DNA of 64,000 bases from Bacillota bacterium. Its GTDB lineage: Bacteria; Bacillota; Clostridia; Acetivibrionales; DTU013. The translations under genes were made by a program, and so were the position numbers. The notes under the pieces are model-generated. The model did not search any database and had not been told where the DNA came from. It saw only the letters and a list, made by a program, of their open reading frames with translations. Position 1 is the first letter of the stretch; each line of letters starts with the position of its first letter. The DNA is taken from positions 104,493-168,492 of the forward strand of contig JAEZMD010000003.1 of the NCBI GenBank assembly GCA_023435745.1, written 5' to 3'. Below, one piece after another: positions 34,884 to 43,783 of this stretch.

Positions 34884-35762
34884 ATGTCGCGCAAGAAAAT
34901 TATCGTATGGCCGTATTTACTAATAACGCCTGCATTAATCACTGTTGTTGCTGTTGTTTTTCTACCGGTAGCAAATGCCATATTAATGAGCTTTCAAAGG
35001 TATGACTTAAGGCGGCCTAAGGAAATTGGCTCCGTGGGTTTTGCCAACTACATTAATGTGCTTCAGGATCAAATATTTTGGTCGTCACTGGTGAAAACAA
35101 TCATCTGGGTTGTAATGGGCGTTGGCTTTCAGTTTTTATTCGGGTTCATTTTAGCTCTGCTTTTAAATAAAGAATTTAAAGGACGTGGGCTTGTCCGCTC
35201 AGTGAGCCTTATTCCATGGGTTACACCCGGTGTTTTGATTGGATTGATGTGGCGCTGGATCTTTGATGGAAACTATGGAGTTTTGAATGACATATTGCTC
35301 AAGTTTGGAATCATCCATGAAAAGATACCTTTTCTGGCTCAGCAGAATACAGCATTGCCTGCGGTTATTCTTACGATAATATGGCAGGGCATTCCCTTTT
35401 TTGCATTAATGATACTGGCGGGTCTGCAATGTATCCCGGAAGAACTTTATGAGGCGGCAAATATCGATGGTGCAAATAACGCTCAGAAGCTGTTTAACAT
35501 CATAATACCGTCACTTAAAAATACTATTTATGTAACTACGTTACTGCGTATAATCTGGGTTGCAAACTCAGTTGACGTTATATTCAACATGACTGAGGGT
35601 GGTCCGTTCTATGCTACGCAAACCTTAAGCATTTATATCTTTAATAAGGCTAATACACTAAATCTGAGCTACAGCTCGACTATGTCTGTTTTGATGACAC
35701 TTTTACTGCTGACAGTTGCAGTGCCTTATTTGAGGCACCTATTTAAGAGACAGGAGGAATAA
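34884..35762 (+). CDS. Sugar ABC transporter permease (MalF/UgpA-like)
   Basis: 292 aa from ATG 34884. Six membrane segments, the first being WPYLLITPALITVVAVVFLP. The cytoplasmic EAA loop that docks the ATPase is EELYEAANIDGANNAQKLFN. The upstream ATG at 34872 touches the GGGGG site directly, so I chose the later one. It forms the transmembrane pair with the next gene, four bases downstream. Confidence 0.92.
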   Translation: MSRKKIIVWPYLLITPALITVVAVVFLPVANAILMSFQRYDLRRPKEIGSVGFANYINVLQDQIFWSSLVKTIIWVVMGVGFQFLFGFILALLLNKEFKGRGLVRSVSLIPWVTPGVLIGLMWRWIFDGNYGVLNDILLKFGIIHEKIPFLAQQNTALPAVILTIIWQGIPFFALMILAGLQCIPEELYEAANIDGANNAQKLFNIIIPSLKNTIYVTTLLRIIWVANSVDVIFNMTEGGPFYATQTLSIYIFNKANTLNLSYSSTMSVLMTLLLLTVAVPYLRHLFKRQEE

Positions 35763-35765
35763 GCG

Positions 35766-36596
35766 ATGAACCATTTGAAACCACTGACATCTCGTATATT
35801 TGTAATTCCCTTGGCGCTTTTGCTTTTATTTCTTCTGTTTCCGTTTTATTGGACATTTGCAACTTCAGTTAAGCCGGAAAGTGAGCTTTACGGAGCTATT
35901 GTTACATATTGGCCGAATAAACTGACGCTTGCGTCCTATGACAAGCTGTTCGTTGAATTCAACTTTTTAAAGCCAATGTTAAACAGTCTTGTTGTAGCGT
36001 CGATTACTACTATTGTTTCTTTGACAATTTCGATGCTGGCCGCATATGCATTTTCGCGTTACAAATTCAAGGGCAGAAAAGTATTTATGGTAATGTTTTT
36101 AACAAACAATATGTTTCCAACGGTACTGCTCCTTATTCCTCTTTATGCGATTATGAGGAAGCTGGGTATATTATACACGCCGTCATCCCTTGTACTTTCC
36201 TATACAACATTTACGATACCATTTTCAATTTGGCTGCTGAATGGTTATATGAAGGATCTGCCGATGTCCATGGAGGAAGCGGCAATGGTTGATGGCGGTA
36301 ATAGAGTGCAGGCGTTTTTCCATGTTATCTTACCGATACTTATTCCGTATTTGGTTGCGACCGGTGTTTATATTTTTATGACTGCATGGAATGAATACAC
36401 TTTTGCTGTTATGTTTACAAATGAAAACAATCGCACCATACCTGTAGCGCTTAAAAATTTGATTGGGCAGTTGGGCGTTCAATGGGGTTTGCTTACTGCG
36501 GGCGGTATTATTACGATTATTCCTGTATGTGTAATGTTCTTCTTCGCACAAAAAAGATTGGTCGAAGGTCTAACAGCCGGTGCAGTTAAAGGTTAA
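35766..36596 (+). CDS. Sugar ABC transporter permease (MalG/UgpE-like)
   Basis: 276 aa with six membrane segments and EAA loop MSMEEAAMVDGGNRVQAFFH. It has the usual N-terminal pattern LLFPFYWTFATSVKPESEL of the MalG group. GAGGAATAAGC precedes the ATG. No ATP-binding subunit is encoded in this cluster, so a shared MsiK/UgpC-type ATPase must be supplied from elsewhere. Confidence 0.92.
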   Translation: MNHLKPLTSRIFVIPLALLLLFLLFPFYWTFATSVKPESELYGAIVTYWPNKLTLASYDKLFVEFNFLKPMLNSLVVASITTIVSLTISMLAAYAFSRYKFKGRKVFMVMFLTNNMFPTVLLLIPLYAIMRKLGILYTPSSLVLSYTTFTIPFSIWLLNGYMKDLPMSMEEAAMVDGGNRVQAFFHVILPILIPYLVATGVYIFMTAWNEYTFAVMFTNENNRTIPVALKNLIGQLGVQWGLLTAGGIITIIPVCVMFFFAQKRLVEGLTAGAVKG

Positions 36597-36644
36597 CAGG
36601 CAGATATTTAAATTGCCCAGAGTTTATCTAAAGGAGTTTTGTAA

Positions 36645-37463
36645 ATGGAAACAAAAATACTAAATGAAAAAGCAATGCAGCTTAGGGCAGATATAATCAA
36701 AATGCTATACTTATCCCAGTCGGGTCACCCTGGTGGTTCGCTTTCATGTGTTGAAATTTTAATGTCCCTGTACTATAAGGTGGCAAAAGTTGATCCTGCT
36801 AATCCCGGAATGGAAAACCGGGATCGCATAGTACTTAGTAAGGGCCATGCTTGTCCGGCTCTTTATGCTGTTCTTGCTGATAAAGGATATTTCCCAAGGG
36901 GGGATTTATGGAGTCTGCGTCAGATAAACAGTCATTTACAAGGCCATCCGGACATGACGAAAACGCCTGGTGTGGATGTCAATACCGGTTCGCTGGGTCA
37001 GGGAAATTCTATCGCCATTGGTCTGGCATTGGCTGCAAAGCTCAAAAATGCAAGCTATAAAATCTATAGCATAATAGGTGACGGTGAGTTGCAAGAGGGG
37101 CTTGTATGGGAGGCAGCAATGGCTGCTGCACATTATAAGCTTGATAATCTTACGGTTTTGCTTGACCATAATGGTCTGCAAATCGACGGTCCGAATGACG
37201 AAGTAATGAGCTTGGGGAACTTCATGGAAAAGTACAGGGCATTCGGCTTTGAATGTTTTAAGGTAGACGGGCATGATATTGATGCAATCGTCGGCGCATT
37301 GAACTCACCTGTTTCAGGCAAACCGAAATTCATCTGCTGTGAAACATGTAAGGGCAAGGGTGTTTCTTTCATGGACAACGACTACAGATGGCACGGCAAA
37401 GCACCGAATAAGGATGAGTATATTAAAGCAATGGGGGAATTGGGGGTAGCAGTCATTGAGTGA
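36645..37463 (+). CDS. Transketolase, N-terminal subunit
   Basis: 272 aa; carries the thiamine-diphosphate-binding half of a split transketolase. Motifs: SGHPGGSLS, LSKGHACPALYAVL, NTGSLGQGNSIAIGLALA and the Mg/ThDP-binding motif GDGELQEG ... DHNGLQ. AAAGGAG precedes the ATG. It overlaps its C-terminal partner by 8 bases, so the enzyme is a two-chain complex by design. The link to an ABC importer suggests that it cleaves a ketose phosphate derived from the imported sugar. Confidence 0.93.
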   Translation: METKILNEKAMQLRADIIKMLYLSQSGHPGGSLSCVEILMSLYYKVAKVDPANPGMENRDRIVLSKGHACPALYAVLADKGYFPRGDLWSLRQINSHLQGHPDMTKTPGVDVNTGSLGQGNSIAIGLALAAKLKNASYKIYSIIGDGELQEGLVWEAAMAAAHYKLDNLTVLLDHNGLQIDGPNDEVMSLGNFMEKYRAFGFECFKVDGHDIDAIVGALNSPVSGKPKFICCETCKGKGVSFMDNDYRWHGKAPNKDEYIKAMGELGVAVIE

Positions 37464-38394
37464 GAGTAAATCATTGAGAGTGGCTTACGGTGAGGCTTTA
37501 GTGGAGCTTGGTGCAAAAAATGAGAAAGTAGTTGTTATGGATGCTGACGTTGCACATGCAACCATGACATATATGTTTAGAGAAGCTTACCCTGAACGAT
37601 TTTTCAATATGGGGATAGCGGAGGCGAATATGATGTGTGCAGCGGCAGGTTTTGCCCATTCAGGCTTTATACCTTTTGCGAGTACTTTTGCACTATTCGG
37701 TACTGGGCGTGCTTATGAGCAAATCCGCAATTCCATCAGCTATGTTAATGCAAACGTAAAATTCGGTCTTTCACATTCAGGACTTTCTGTAGGCGAAGAC
37801 GGTGGCAGTCATCAGTCCTTTGAGGATATTGCACTTATGCGGATGCTCCCCGGGATGACAATTTTTGTGCCCTGTGACCCAATTGAAACCAAAAAGGCTG
37901 TTTTTACTGCTGCCGAAATCAACGGGCCAGTTTATATCCGTGTTGCACGTCCGGTTTGCGATAATATTACTACCTCCGAAACACCGTTCATTCCGGGTAA
38001 AGCGAACATCATGCGCGATGGTACAGATGTTGCCATATTTACAACCGGGTTGATGGTCCATGAGTCGTTAAAAGCCGCAAATCAGCTCTTAATGCAGGGC
38101 ATCAGGGCCGCGGTTGTCAATTTTCATACAATTAAGCCCTTTGACTCCGAATGCGTTTTGAGAATGGCAAACCAATGCGGCATTATTATTACCGCAGAAG
38201 AACATTCCGTCATAGGTGGTCTGGGTTCTGCCACTGCAGAGGTGCTTGCCGGCAATTCAACCGCTAAAATTTCATCCATTGGTATCAATGATAAATTCGG
38301 TATATCAGGCAAACCGGATGATCTATTTAAAAAGTTTGGCCTTACCGCGGAGGATATTGCCGAAAGATGCAGGCAGACGCTGACTACAAAATAA
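37456..38394 (+). CDS. Transketolase, C-terminal subunit
   Basis: 312 aa: the pyrimidine-binding and C-terminal domains of a split transketolase. Motifs: MDADVAHATMTYMFREAYPE (as split by residues), FNMGIAEANMMCAAAGFA with the catalytic Glu of IAEAN, HSGLSVGEDGGSHQS and the C-terminal EEHSVIGGLG. It starts with TTG in the overlap with the N-terminal subunit. Split transketolases of this type serve pentose, apulose or related sugar pathways; no kinase or isomerase of such a pathway is nearby. Confidence 0.92.
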   Translation: MSESKSLRVAYGEALVELGAKNEKVVVMDADVAHATMTYMFREAYPERFFNMGIAEANMMCAAAGFAHSGFIPFASTFALFGTGRAYEQIRNSISYVNANVKFGLSHSGLSVGEDGGSHQSFEDIALMRMLPGMTIFVPCDPIETKKAVFTAAEINGPVYIRVARPVCDNITTSETPFIPGKANIMRDGTDVAIFTTGLMVHESLKAANQLLMQGIRAAVVNFHTIKPFDSECVLRMANQCGIIITAEEHSVIGGLGSATAEVLAGNSTAKISSIGINDKFGISGKPDDLFKKFGLTAEDIAERCRQTLTTK

Positions 38395-38415
38395 CCGACA
38401 AGGGAGTGTGTGAAT

Positions 38416-38829
38416 ATGAAAATTATTCAATATGGCTTTGAGCAAGAGGGCTTGAGCCGTGTATATGAAAATGATAAGTGGATGGTAGGCATAAAGAATT
38501 GGAAGCCCGCAAATGATGTTGAAGGTATAAATTGCCTGGAGCGCCATAATAAGAGCGACGAGCTTTTTGTACTACTGTCAGGCAAATGCGTTCTGATTTA
38601 TGCGAATGATGTGAACGGAGAGCTGATAATCGAAGCAGTTGATATGGAACCTATGAAGGTATATAATATCCCTGCGGTTCTGTGGCATAATACCGTTACC
38701 CAAAAGGATACAAAGCTTCTTCTTGTAGAGGATTCTTCTACCGGTATGGATAATAGCGATATACTGATACTCTCTGAAGAGCAAATTACAAAAGTAAGGG
38801 AATTGGTAATCAGGTTGATGGCATTCTAA
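38416..38829 (+). CDS. Cupin-like small protein of the sugar cluster
   Basis: 137 aa from ATG 38416; the frame also opens at GTG 38410. The sequence fits a single cupin barrel: LERHNKSDELFVLLSGKCVL gives the first motif with His and Glu, and VYNIPAVLWHNTV the second with His. It could bind a metal and act as a sugar isomerase or epimerase, or as a sensor. GGGAGTG precedes it. Its position between transketolase and methyltransferase genes suggests a role in the same pathway. Confidence 0.65.
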   Translation: MKIIQYGFEQEGLSRVYENDKWMVGIKNWKPANDVEGINCLERHNKSDELFVLLSGKCVLIYANDVNGELIIEAVDMEPMKVYNIPAVLWHNTVTQKDTKLLLVEDSSTGMDNSDILILSEEQITKVRELVIRLMAF

Positions 38830-38853
38830 AAAGCCATATGGTGGAGTGATGCA

Positions 38854-39633
38854 GTGAATAAAAATATTGATTTTGGATTTGTAGCAGACATTTATGACTA
38901 TTATGTCAATGTAAATTTTGATATACCTTTTTATAAAACACTTTGCAAGCAATACAGCGGTAGTGTTCTAGAATTGATGTGTGGTACGGGAAGGGTCTCC
39001 GTACCACTTATTGATGAGGGAGTTAATTTGACCTGTGTTGATTATTCACAGCAAATGCTTGATGTATTTGCAAAAAAAATAACCGGTAAGAAAACCATGT
39101 TGTTATGTCAGGATATATGCGAGCTTGATGTAAATGGAAAATTCGACTTCATATTCATTCCGTTTAATTCCATATCTGAAATAACTGACAAAGAAAAAAG
39201 AAGACAAGCAATAAGGCGAATTTTTGAACATCTTGATGATCACGGCGATTTTTTAATCACGCTGTATAACCCTGCATATAGACTTAAATCGGTTGATGGA
39301 AATATGAAATGTATTGGTAAATTTGATATGCCGGAAAGTAAGACGTTGATTGTCACACATTACAATTCTTATGACGGATCTGCCAATCTGGTCACCGGAA
39401 CACAATTTTATGAAATATATGATATCAAAAACAGGCTTATTGATAAGCGCTTCATTGATATCTCATTTTCAATTATACCAAAAGAAGAAATAATTGAAAT
39501 GTCTGCTGAAGCTGGATTTGCGACTAAAGAGATTTACGGTGATTATAGCTTTGGGGAATTTAATGAAAATAGCATGTTTATGAATTTCCTGTTTACCAAA
39601 CGTGTAAACCAGGTGAATCGCCAGCTGAAGTGA
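38854..39633 (+). CDS. Class I SAM-dependent methyltransferase
   Basis: 259 aa from GTG 38854. The SAM-binding motif I is LELMCGTGRVSVPL, with the acidic end of strand 2 in LTCVDYSQQML and motif near DFIFIPFNSI. It is of the small-molecule type (Methyltransf 25/11-like) with a C-terminal beta section. Only 24 bases separate it from the cupin gene. Its 3' end overlaps the convergent AraC gene by 41 bases. The substrate is unknown; a methyltransferase at the end of a sugar-uptake cluster is unusual. Confidence 0.8.
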   Translation: MNKNIDFGFVADIYDYYVNVNFDIPFYKTLCKQYSGSVLELMCGTGRVSVPLIDEGVNLTCVDYSQQMLDVFAKKITGKKTMLLCQDICELDVNGKFDFIFIPFNSISEITDKEKRRQAIRRIFEHLDDHGDFLITLYNPAYRLKSVDGNMKCIGKFDMPESKTLIVTHYNSYDGSANLVTGTQFYEIYDIKNRLIDKRFIDISFSIIPKEEIIEMSAEAGFATKEIYGDYSFGEFNENSMFMNFLFTKRVNQVNRQLK

Positions 39634-40465
39634 TGTCTTTCTTCCCGCTGTTTTTCCGATACTCGCTTGGCGGGACGCCAAGGTATTTCTTAAACAGCTT
39701 TGAAAACAGCAGCTGATCATCATACCCAACGGAGCGTGAAATGTCGCCGATGGTCAGATTATTACTCTTTATCAGTTCGCATGCCTTGCTCATCCGGAAA
39801 TGGATCAAAAAGTCCTGCGGGGAGACGTCAAGCTGCTCCTTAAAGAGGCTGCCCAAATAACTTCTATCCAGACCAATATGACGTGACAGCTCATTAATAC
39901 TCATCTTTCTAGAATAATTCATCCCGATATACTCAACAGCTTTCTGTACATAGACCTCTTTCCTGGTGTCAGCCCGGTCTGAAGATCTGTCCATACCATG
40001 CTGCTCGATTAATTGAGACAAAAAAAGGTACAAATAACCTAGTAGGCGTATTTCGCGCCCTTTGCGGAGAGCTCTCGACTCAATCATGTTAGAAAAACAA
40101 TCGCTGATAAAATCTTTACTGCCGCAGGAAAAAATGGGCTGTTCCAGGTTGAGTCCAGCTTGTTGAAGGTAACTTTCCGCCTTTAGTCCGTGGAAGCCGA
40201 CCCAGGAATAATGCCAGGGATCCTCGTCGTCGGCCTGGTAATAGGTAACGATATCCGGACAGATCAAAAAGCACTGCCCTCTCTGGAGGTGGTATTCCCT
40301 TTCTCCGATACAGAACCTTCCCTTACCGCTGTGGATATAGTGTACCAGAAAGTGATCCCTCACGGCCGGACCATAATAGTGACCGGATTCGCAAACTTCT
40401 GTACCGCATTGATACATATTGAGATCCGTATGGTTCAAACGGTGAATATCTAAAAATTGCTGCAT
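39593..40465 (-). CDS. AraC family regulator (probable activator of the GH4 gene)
   Basis: 290 aa. N-terminal cupin-type sugar-binding domain (residues 1-150: HYYGPAVRDHFLVHYIHSGK, RGQCFLICPDIVTYYQADD, WHYSWVGFHG) and a C-terminal double helix-turn-helix (SINELSRHIGLDRSYLGSLF; IGDISRSVGYDDQLLFSKLF; KKYLGVPPSEYRK). This is the MelR/RafR-like type. The frame is open far upstream, into the divergent gene, but ATG 40465 has AAAGG and matches the family length. It is divergent from the alpha-galactosidase gene, whose promoter must lie in 40466-40625. Confidence 0.88.
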   Translation of the reverse strand: MQQFLDIHRLNHTDLNMYQCGTEVCESGHYYGPAVRDHFLVHYIHSGKGRFCIGEREYHLQRGQCFLICPDIVTYYQADDEDPWHYSWVGFHGLKAESYLQQAGLNLEQPIFSCGSKDFISDCFSNMIESRALRKGREIRLLGYLYLFLSQLIEQHGMDRSSDRADTRKEVYVQKAVEYIGMNYSRKMSINELSRHIGLDRSYLGSLFKEQLDVSPQDFLIHFRMSKACELIKSNNLTIGDISRSVGYDDQLLFSKLFKKYLGVPPSEYRKNSGKKDITSAGDSPGLHVW

Positions 40466-40625
40466 ATATTGCCTTTCTGAAGCATTGAATGATGACTCTA
40501 CATCAAGTATTATACCATATATAGATAGCATGTTTCCATTCAAAACAATACATAAATGATATAGAATAATGCTATTGTATGAAGCTATAGTTTGCAGGAT
40601 GTAAAACAGATAAGGAGAGAATTCT

Positions 40626-41951
40626 ATGAGTAAAATTGCATTTATCGGAGCGGGGAGCTTTGGATTTACCAGAACACTTGTAAGGGATATTTTGACCTTC
40701 CCGGCAATGGCGGACAGCACTATTGCGTTGATGGACATCGATCCGGTGCGTCTGGCTGCCATAAAAAAGGCGGTGGATAAAATAGTCGGTGCGGGAAACT
40801 ATCCGGCAAAGGTTATTGCCACCACAGACAGGGTAGAGGCCCTAAAGGATGCGGATGGCGTGGTTTGTACCATTCTTGCCGGCGGAGTGAATGTCTGGCG
40901 CTATGACATAGAGATCCCCAAGAAATACGGGGTTGATATCAACGTTGGCGATACCAGGGGCCCGGCCGGAATTTTCAGAGCGCTTCGTACGATCCCCGTC
41001 ATGCTGGACATCTGCAAAGACATTGAGCGCTACTGTCCCAATGCCATATTCCTGAATTATACCAACCCCATGGCTATGCTTTGCAGAGCAATGCAGGGAC
41101 AGAGCAAGGTGCAGGTCACAGGTCTTTGCCACAGTGTCCAGGGCACTGCCCACATGCTGGCACAATGGATTGGCGCGCCGATGGAGGAAGTAACCTATAA
41201 GTGCGCAGGCATCAATCATCAGGCATTCTATCTGGAATACAAATGGAATGGAAAGGATGCTTATCCGCTGATCAGGAAGGCCATTACTGAAAAGCCTGAG
41301 ATTTATAATGAGGAGATCGTCAGAAATGAGATGTTTCTTAACCTGGACTATTACGTAACGGAGTCCAGCGGGCACAACTCGGAATACAACGCATGGTTCA
41401 GGAAAAGGCCTGATTTGATCGAGAAATACTGCATACACGGCACCGGATGGAACCCAGGCCATTATGCCTACATACTCAACGAATATCTGAACCGCGAAAA
41501 TACATGGAAAAAGGAAATCGACGACTGGCTTGCTGAAGAGAAGGTTGAGCTGGAAAGAGGGCATGAGTATGCCGCCTATATTTTTAATGCCACGATCGGC
41601 GACGGTACTCTGTTTGAGTTCAATGGGAATGTACGCAACTACGGCCTGATTGACAACCTTCCGGAAGGCTGCTGTGTTGAGGTTCCCGTTCTTGCTTCAA
41701 AGAGGGGCTTGGATCCGATGCATGTTGGCCCGCTGCCGGAGCAGCTGGCAATACTGGTTAACACCAGCGCACGTTGTGAGGAGCTGGCTGTGGAAGCGGC
41801 TATCAACGGCGACCCTCGCAAGGTATTCCATGCGATATGCTTCGATCCGCTTACCTCTTCCGTGCTGAGTCTGAATGAGATCAAACAAATGACGGATGAG
41901 ATGTTTGAAGCAAACAGGCAATGGCTGCCGCAGTTTAAGCATAATAGCTGA
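40626..41951 (+). CDS. melA: Alpha-galactosidase, glycoside hydrolase family 4
   Basis: 441 aa. NAD- and Mn-dependent hydrolase acting through an oxidation/elimination mechanism in the cytosol. NAD-binding FIGAGSFGFTRTLVRDI at the N-terminus, LNYTNPMAM, and the metal/substrate loop CHSVQG, which distinguishes alpha-galactosidases and alpha-glucosidases (CHSV) from 6-phospho enzymes (CNVP). The metal His is in GINHQAFY. AAGGAGAG precedes the ATG. galT-galK lie 4 kb downstream, consistent with melibiose or raffinose breakdown; alpha-glucosidase is less likely. Confidence 0.87.
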   Translation: MSKIAFIGAGSFGFTRTLVRDILTFPAMADSTIALMDIDPVRLAAIKKAVDKIVGAGNYPAKVIATTDRVEALKDADGVVCTILAGGVNVWRYDIEIPKKYGVDINVGDTRGPAGIFRALRTIPVMLDICKDIERYCPNAIFLNYTNPMAMLCRAMQGQSKVQVTGLCHSVQGTAHMLAQWIGAPMEEVTYKCAGINHQAFYLEYKWNGKDAYPLIRKAITEKPEIYNEEIVRNEMFLNLDYYVTESSGHNSEYNAWFRKRPDLIEKYCIHGTGWNPGHYAYILNEYLNRENTWKKEIDDWLAEEKVELERGHEYAAYIFNATIGDGTLFEFNGNVRNYGLIDNLPEGCCVEVPVLASKRGLDPMHVGPLPEQLAILVNTSARCEELAVEAAINGDPRKVFHAICFDPLTSSVLSLNEIKQMTDEMFEANRQWLPQFKHNS

Positions 41952-41960
41952 TTAAGGATT

Positions 41961-41992
41961 ACGGGGCGCGGTCAGTTGTCCAAGCGCCCCGT
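41961..41992 (+). terminator. GC-rich hairpin after the GH4 gene
   Basis: ACGGGGCGC and GCGCCCCGT pair perfectly, loop of 14. There is no T-run, and further CCCGTAGCCCC copies follow downstream. A weak terminator or stabiliser. Confidence 0.4.
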
Positions 41993-42108
41993 AGCCCCAT
42001 CTCCCGGTATCACAATGTCCCGTAGCCCCGTGTCCCTGTCCTGCGTTTTATACTTCTAATGGAGTAAATCTTGTTCTTTTGTTCGGTGCCTTGCGCTTAT
42101 CCTTCATC

Positions 42109-43476
42109 CTACTCAATGAAAATGCTGCCCCTATCGGATTCGAGCTGAATCAGAGCACCGTTTTGTGAATCTGATTGATAAACAGTTCTTCCGTTATTCT
42201 TTGTACCTGCATTTTTTCCATAGGCTTTTATTATTCCTGCTGATGTACCGGCCTTTAATGCTGCCGGTCCTGAATCGTCCTTCTGTTCGACATATATGGA
42301 GCCTGTGTAGGTCTTTGCCTGGACAGGAACTTTTGTGTCTGTGATGTAAATAAATCCTCCTCTGCTCTCCAATTCCACATTTCCGGCTTTATAACCCTCG
42401 GGTATTGAGACAGTAAGCTCTGCCCGATTTTCATGCATGGTGACCAGTGAAAACAGAAGCATCCTTCCGTTGGATTTCTCCGTAAAGGTCAACTGCCCGT
42501 CAATGCTCGAGATCTCAGGCTCCAGCCAGTCAGACTGCTCATACTGTATTTTTATTTTATCTGAATTGCCCGCGACCATTATGATGTTGGAGTGCGCTGT
42601 GTTTATACTGATATTATCCGCTGAATCAGTGCTGTACTCCCATTGCTGCAAGGTAATATTGCTTGGCTTCATACTATTGAACAATACAAACAGCTTTGTT
42701 GGAAGGCCGGTAGCCAATGCGAACACAAGCCCTGCCGCAATGATGCTCAGACTTATTTTAAATACCAAAGCTGATGTATTACCGGGTCTGCCCTTATTTT
42801 CGCCGATATTGCCATCTATCGCAACGGTACTTTTAGCGCCGTCGGATGCCGGCCTTGTATTTTTATTCAGCATTCTGGCGATGAGACCGGCAGACAGGCG
42901 GAACAGCAGACCGGAAAGCTTGAAGAAGCCCCAGGCAATCAGTATCATTATTCCGGCAAAAAATATGCCCATGCTAATCGTTCCGATTGCATCGCCAATG
43001 TATTGAGACGGTATTTTTATCGCTTCCGCCACAAACACGGGAAGGATGACGCAAGCAGAAGCCGCTGATGCAACGGTTACAATAAACAGGCTGACAGCAA
43101 TACTATAGGTCATAAATATGAGCAGAGAAAACAGGAATATGGTTAATGGCCTCTTGATCCCAATCCTTGCATATTTGACGACTCTGGCGTAGTTTTTCAG
43201 ACCGGGTTTGTTTCGCATATAGCGGATGCTGCTTTCCGCTTTGATAGATGCCGCAATATCTGCAGGGTCTTCCAGCCTTGACAGCAGGTCCTCCGGGGAT
43301 ACGCCTTCCTCCTGGGCATCATGCAAATACTCTTCATAATAATTCAAAACCTTGTCCTTCTCAGCTTCAGGAAGATCGTTCAGATATCGCCCCAGTTCAT
43401 CCAGGAACGCCATTAATTTTTCGTTTTTTATCTCGTTACAATTCTCATTAATATTTCCATTCTCACTCATGTTCAT
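42109..43476 (-). CDS. DUF1700 membrane protein with DUF4097-like C-terminal domain
   Basis: 455 aa. The N-terminal DUF1700 motif reads LMAFLDELGRYLNDLPEAEK and YYEEYLHDAQEEG, followed by about five membrane helices and a C-terminal beta-rich region of about 200 residues (NITLQQWEYS, ADNISINTAHSNIIMV), typical of DUF4097 proteins that form a beta-helix outside the membrane. It overlaps the PadR gene by 14 bases; ATG 43476 follows AGGTGG. PadR-DUF1700 pairs are common in Firmicutes and linked to envelope stress. Function not known. Confidence 0.82.
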   Translation of the reverse strand: MNMSENGNINENCNEIKNEKLMAFLDELGRYLNDLPEAEKDKVLNYYEEYLHDAQEEGVSPEDLLSRLEDPADIAASIKAESSIRYMRNKPGLKNYARVVKYARIGIKRPLTIFLFSLLIFMTYSIAVSLFIVTVASAASACVILPVFVAEAIKIPSQYIGDAIGTISMGIFFAGIMILIAWGFFKLSGLLFRLSAGLIARMLNKNTRPASDGAKSTVAIDGNIGENKGRPGNTSALVFKISLSIIAAGLVFALATGLPTKLFVLFNSMKPSNITLQQWEYSTDSADNISINTAHSNIIMVAGNSDKIKIQYEQSDWLEPEISSIDGQLTFTEKSNGRMLLFSLVTMHENRAELTVSIPEGYKAGNVELESRGGFIYITDTKVPVQAKTYTGSIYVEQKDDSGPAALKAGTSAGIIKAYGKNAGTKNNGRTVYQSDSQNGALIQLESDRGSIFIE

Positions 43477-43783
43477 ATTCACCACCTATGATAAAATTAA
43501 CGATCTTTTTTTGTTCCCGCAATTCCGACTTATATTCATCCAAGCGGAGTATTCCGTCAGCCGTAATGCGGTAATAGCGTCTGAGACGGCCTGAATGCTC
43601 TGCCGAATAGGTCTCAAGAAAGCCCTGAGCTTCAAGTCTTCGCAGGACAGGGTAGAGGGCGGATTCCGACGTCTCCATGAACCTTGTTATCTGTTGAGTC
43701 AGCTTGTAACCGTAGGTATCTCCCTGCCGCAATATATGAAGGACACATGCGTCCAATAGTCCCTTCTTCAGTTGGGGATCCAA
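43463..43783 (-). CDS. PadR family transcriptional regulator
   Basis: 106 aa from TTG 43783, ten bases after GGGAGG. Winged helix typical of PadR: LKKGLLDACVLHILRQGDTY, GYKLTQQITRF, SALYPVLRRLEAQGFLETY and the wing GRLRRYYRIT. The frame is open a little further upstream inside the SDR gene, but the family start (LDPQLKKGLLD) fits the TTG. It probably represses the whole SDR-SDR-PadR-DUF1700 operon through the inverted repeat at 45618-45644. Confidence 0.87.
   Translation of the reverse strand: MDPQLKKGLLDACVLHILRQGDTYGYKLTQQITRFMETSESALYPVLRRLEAQGFLETYSAEHSGRLRRYYRITADGILRLDEYKSELREQKKIVNFIIGGEYEHE

Noticed and set aside
36645..38394. Transketolase as one gene broken by a frameshift
   Set aside because: The N- and C-terminal halves overlap by only 8 bases with their own start; split transketolases of these lengths are normal in Firmicutes and archaea.
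40466..40762. Long upstream extension of the AraC-family frame
   Set aside because: It would run into the divergent GH4 gene; ATG 40465 has a ribosome site and gives the normal family length.
40842..41564. Minus-strand frame of 240 codons inside the GH4 gene
   Set aside because: The plus strand carries conserved GH4 motifs throughout; the antisense frame is a by-product of codon use.
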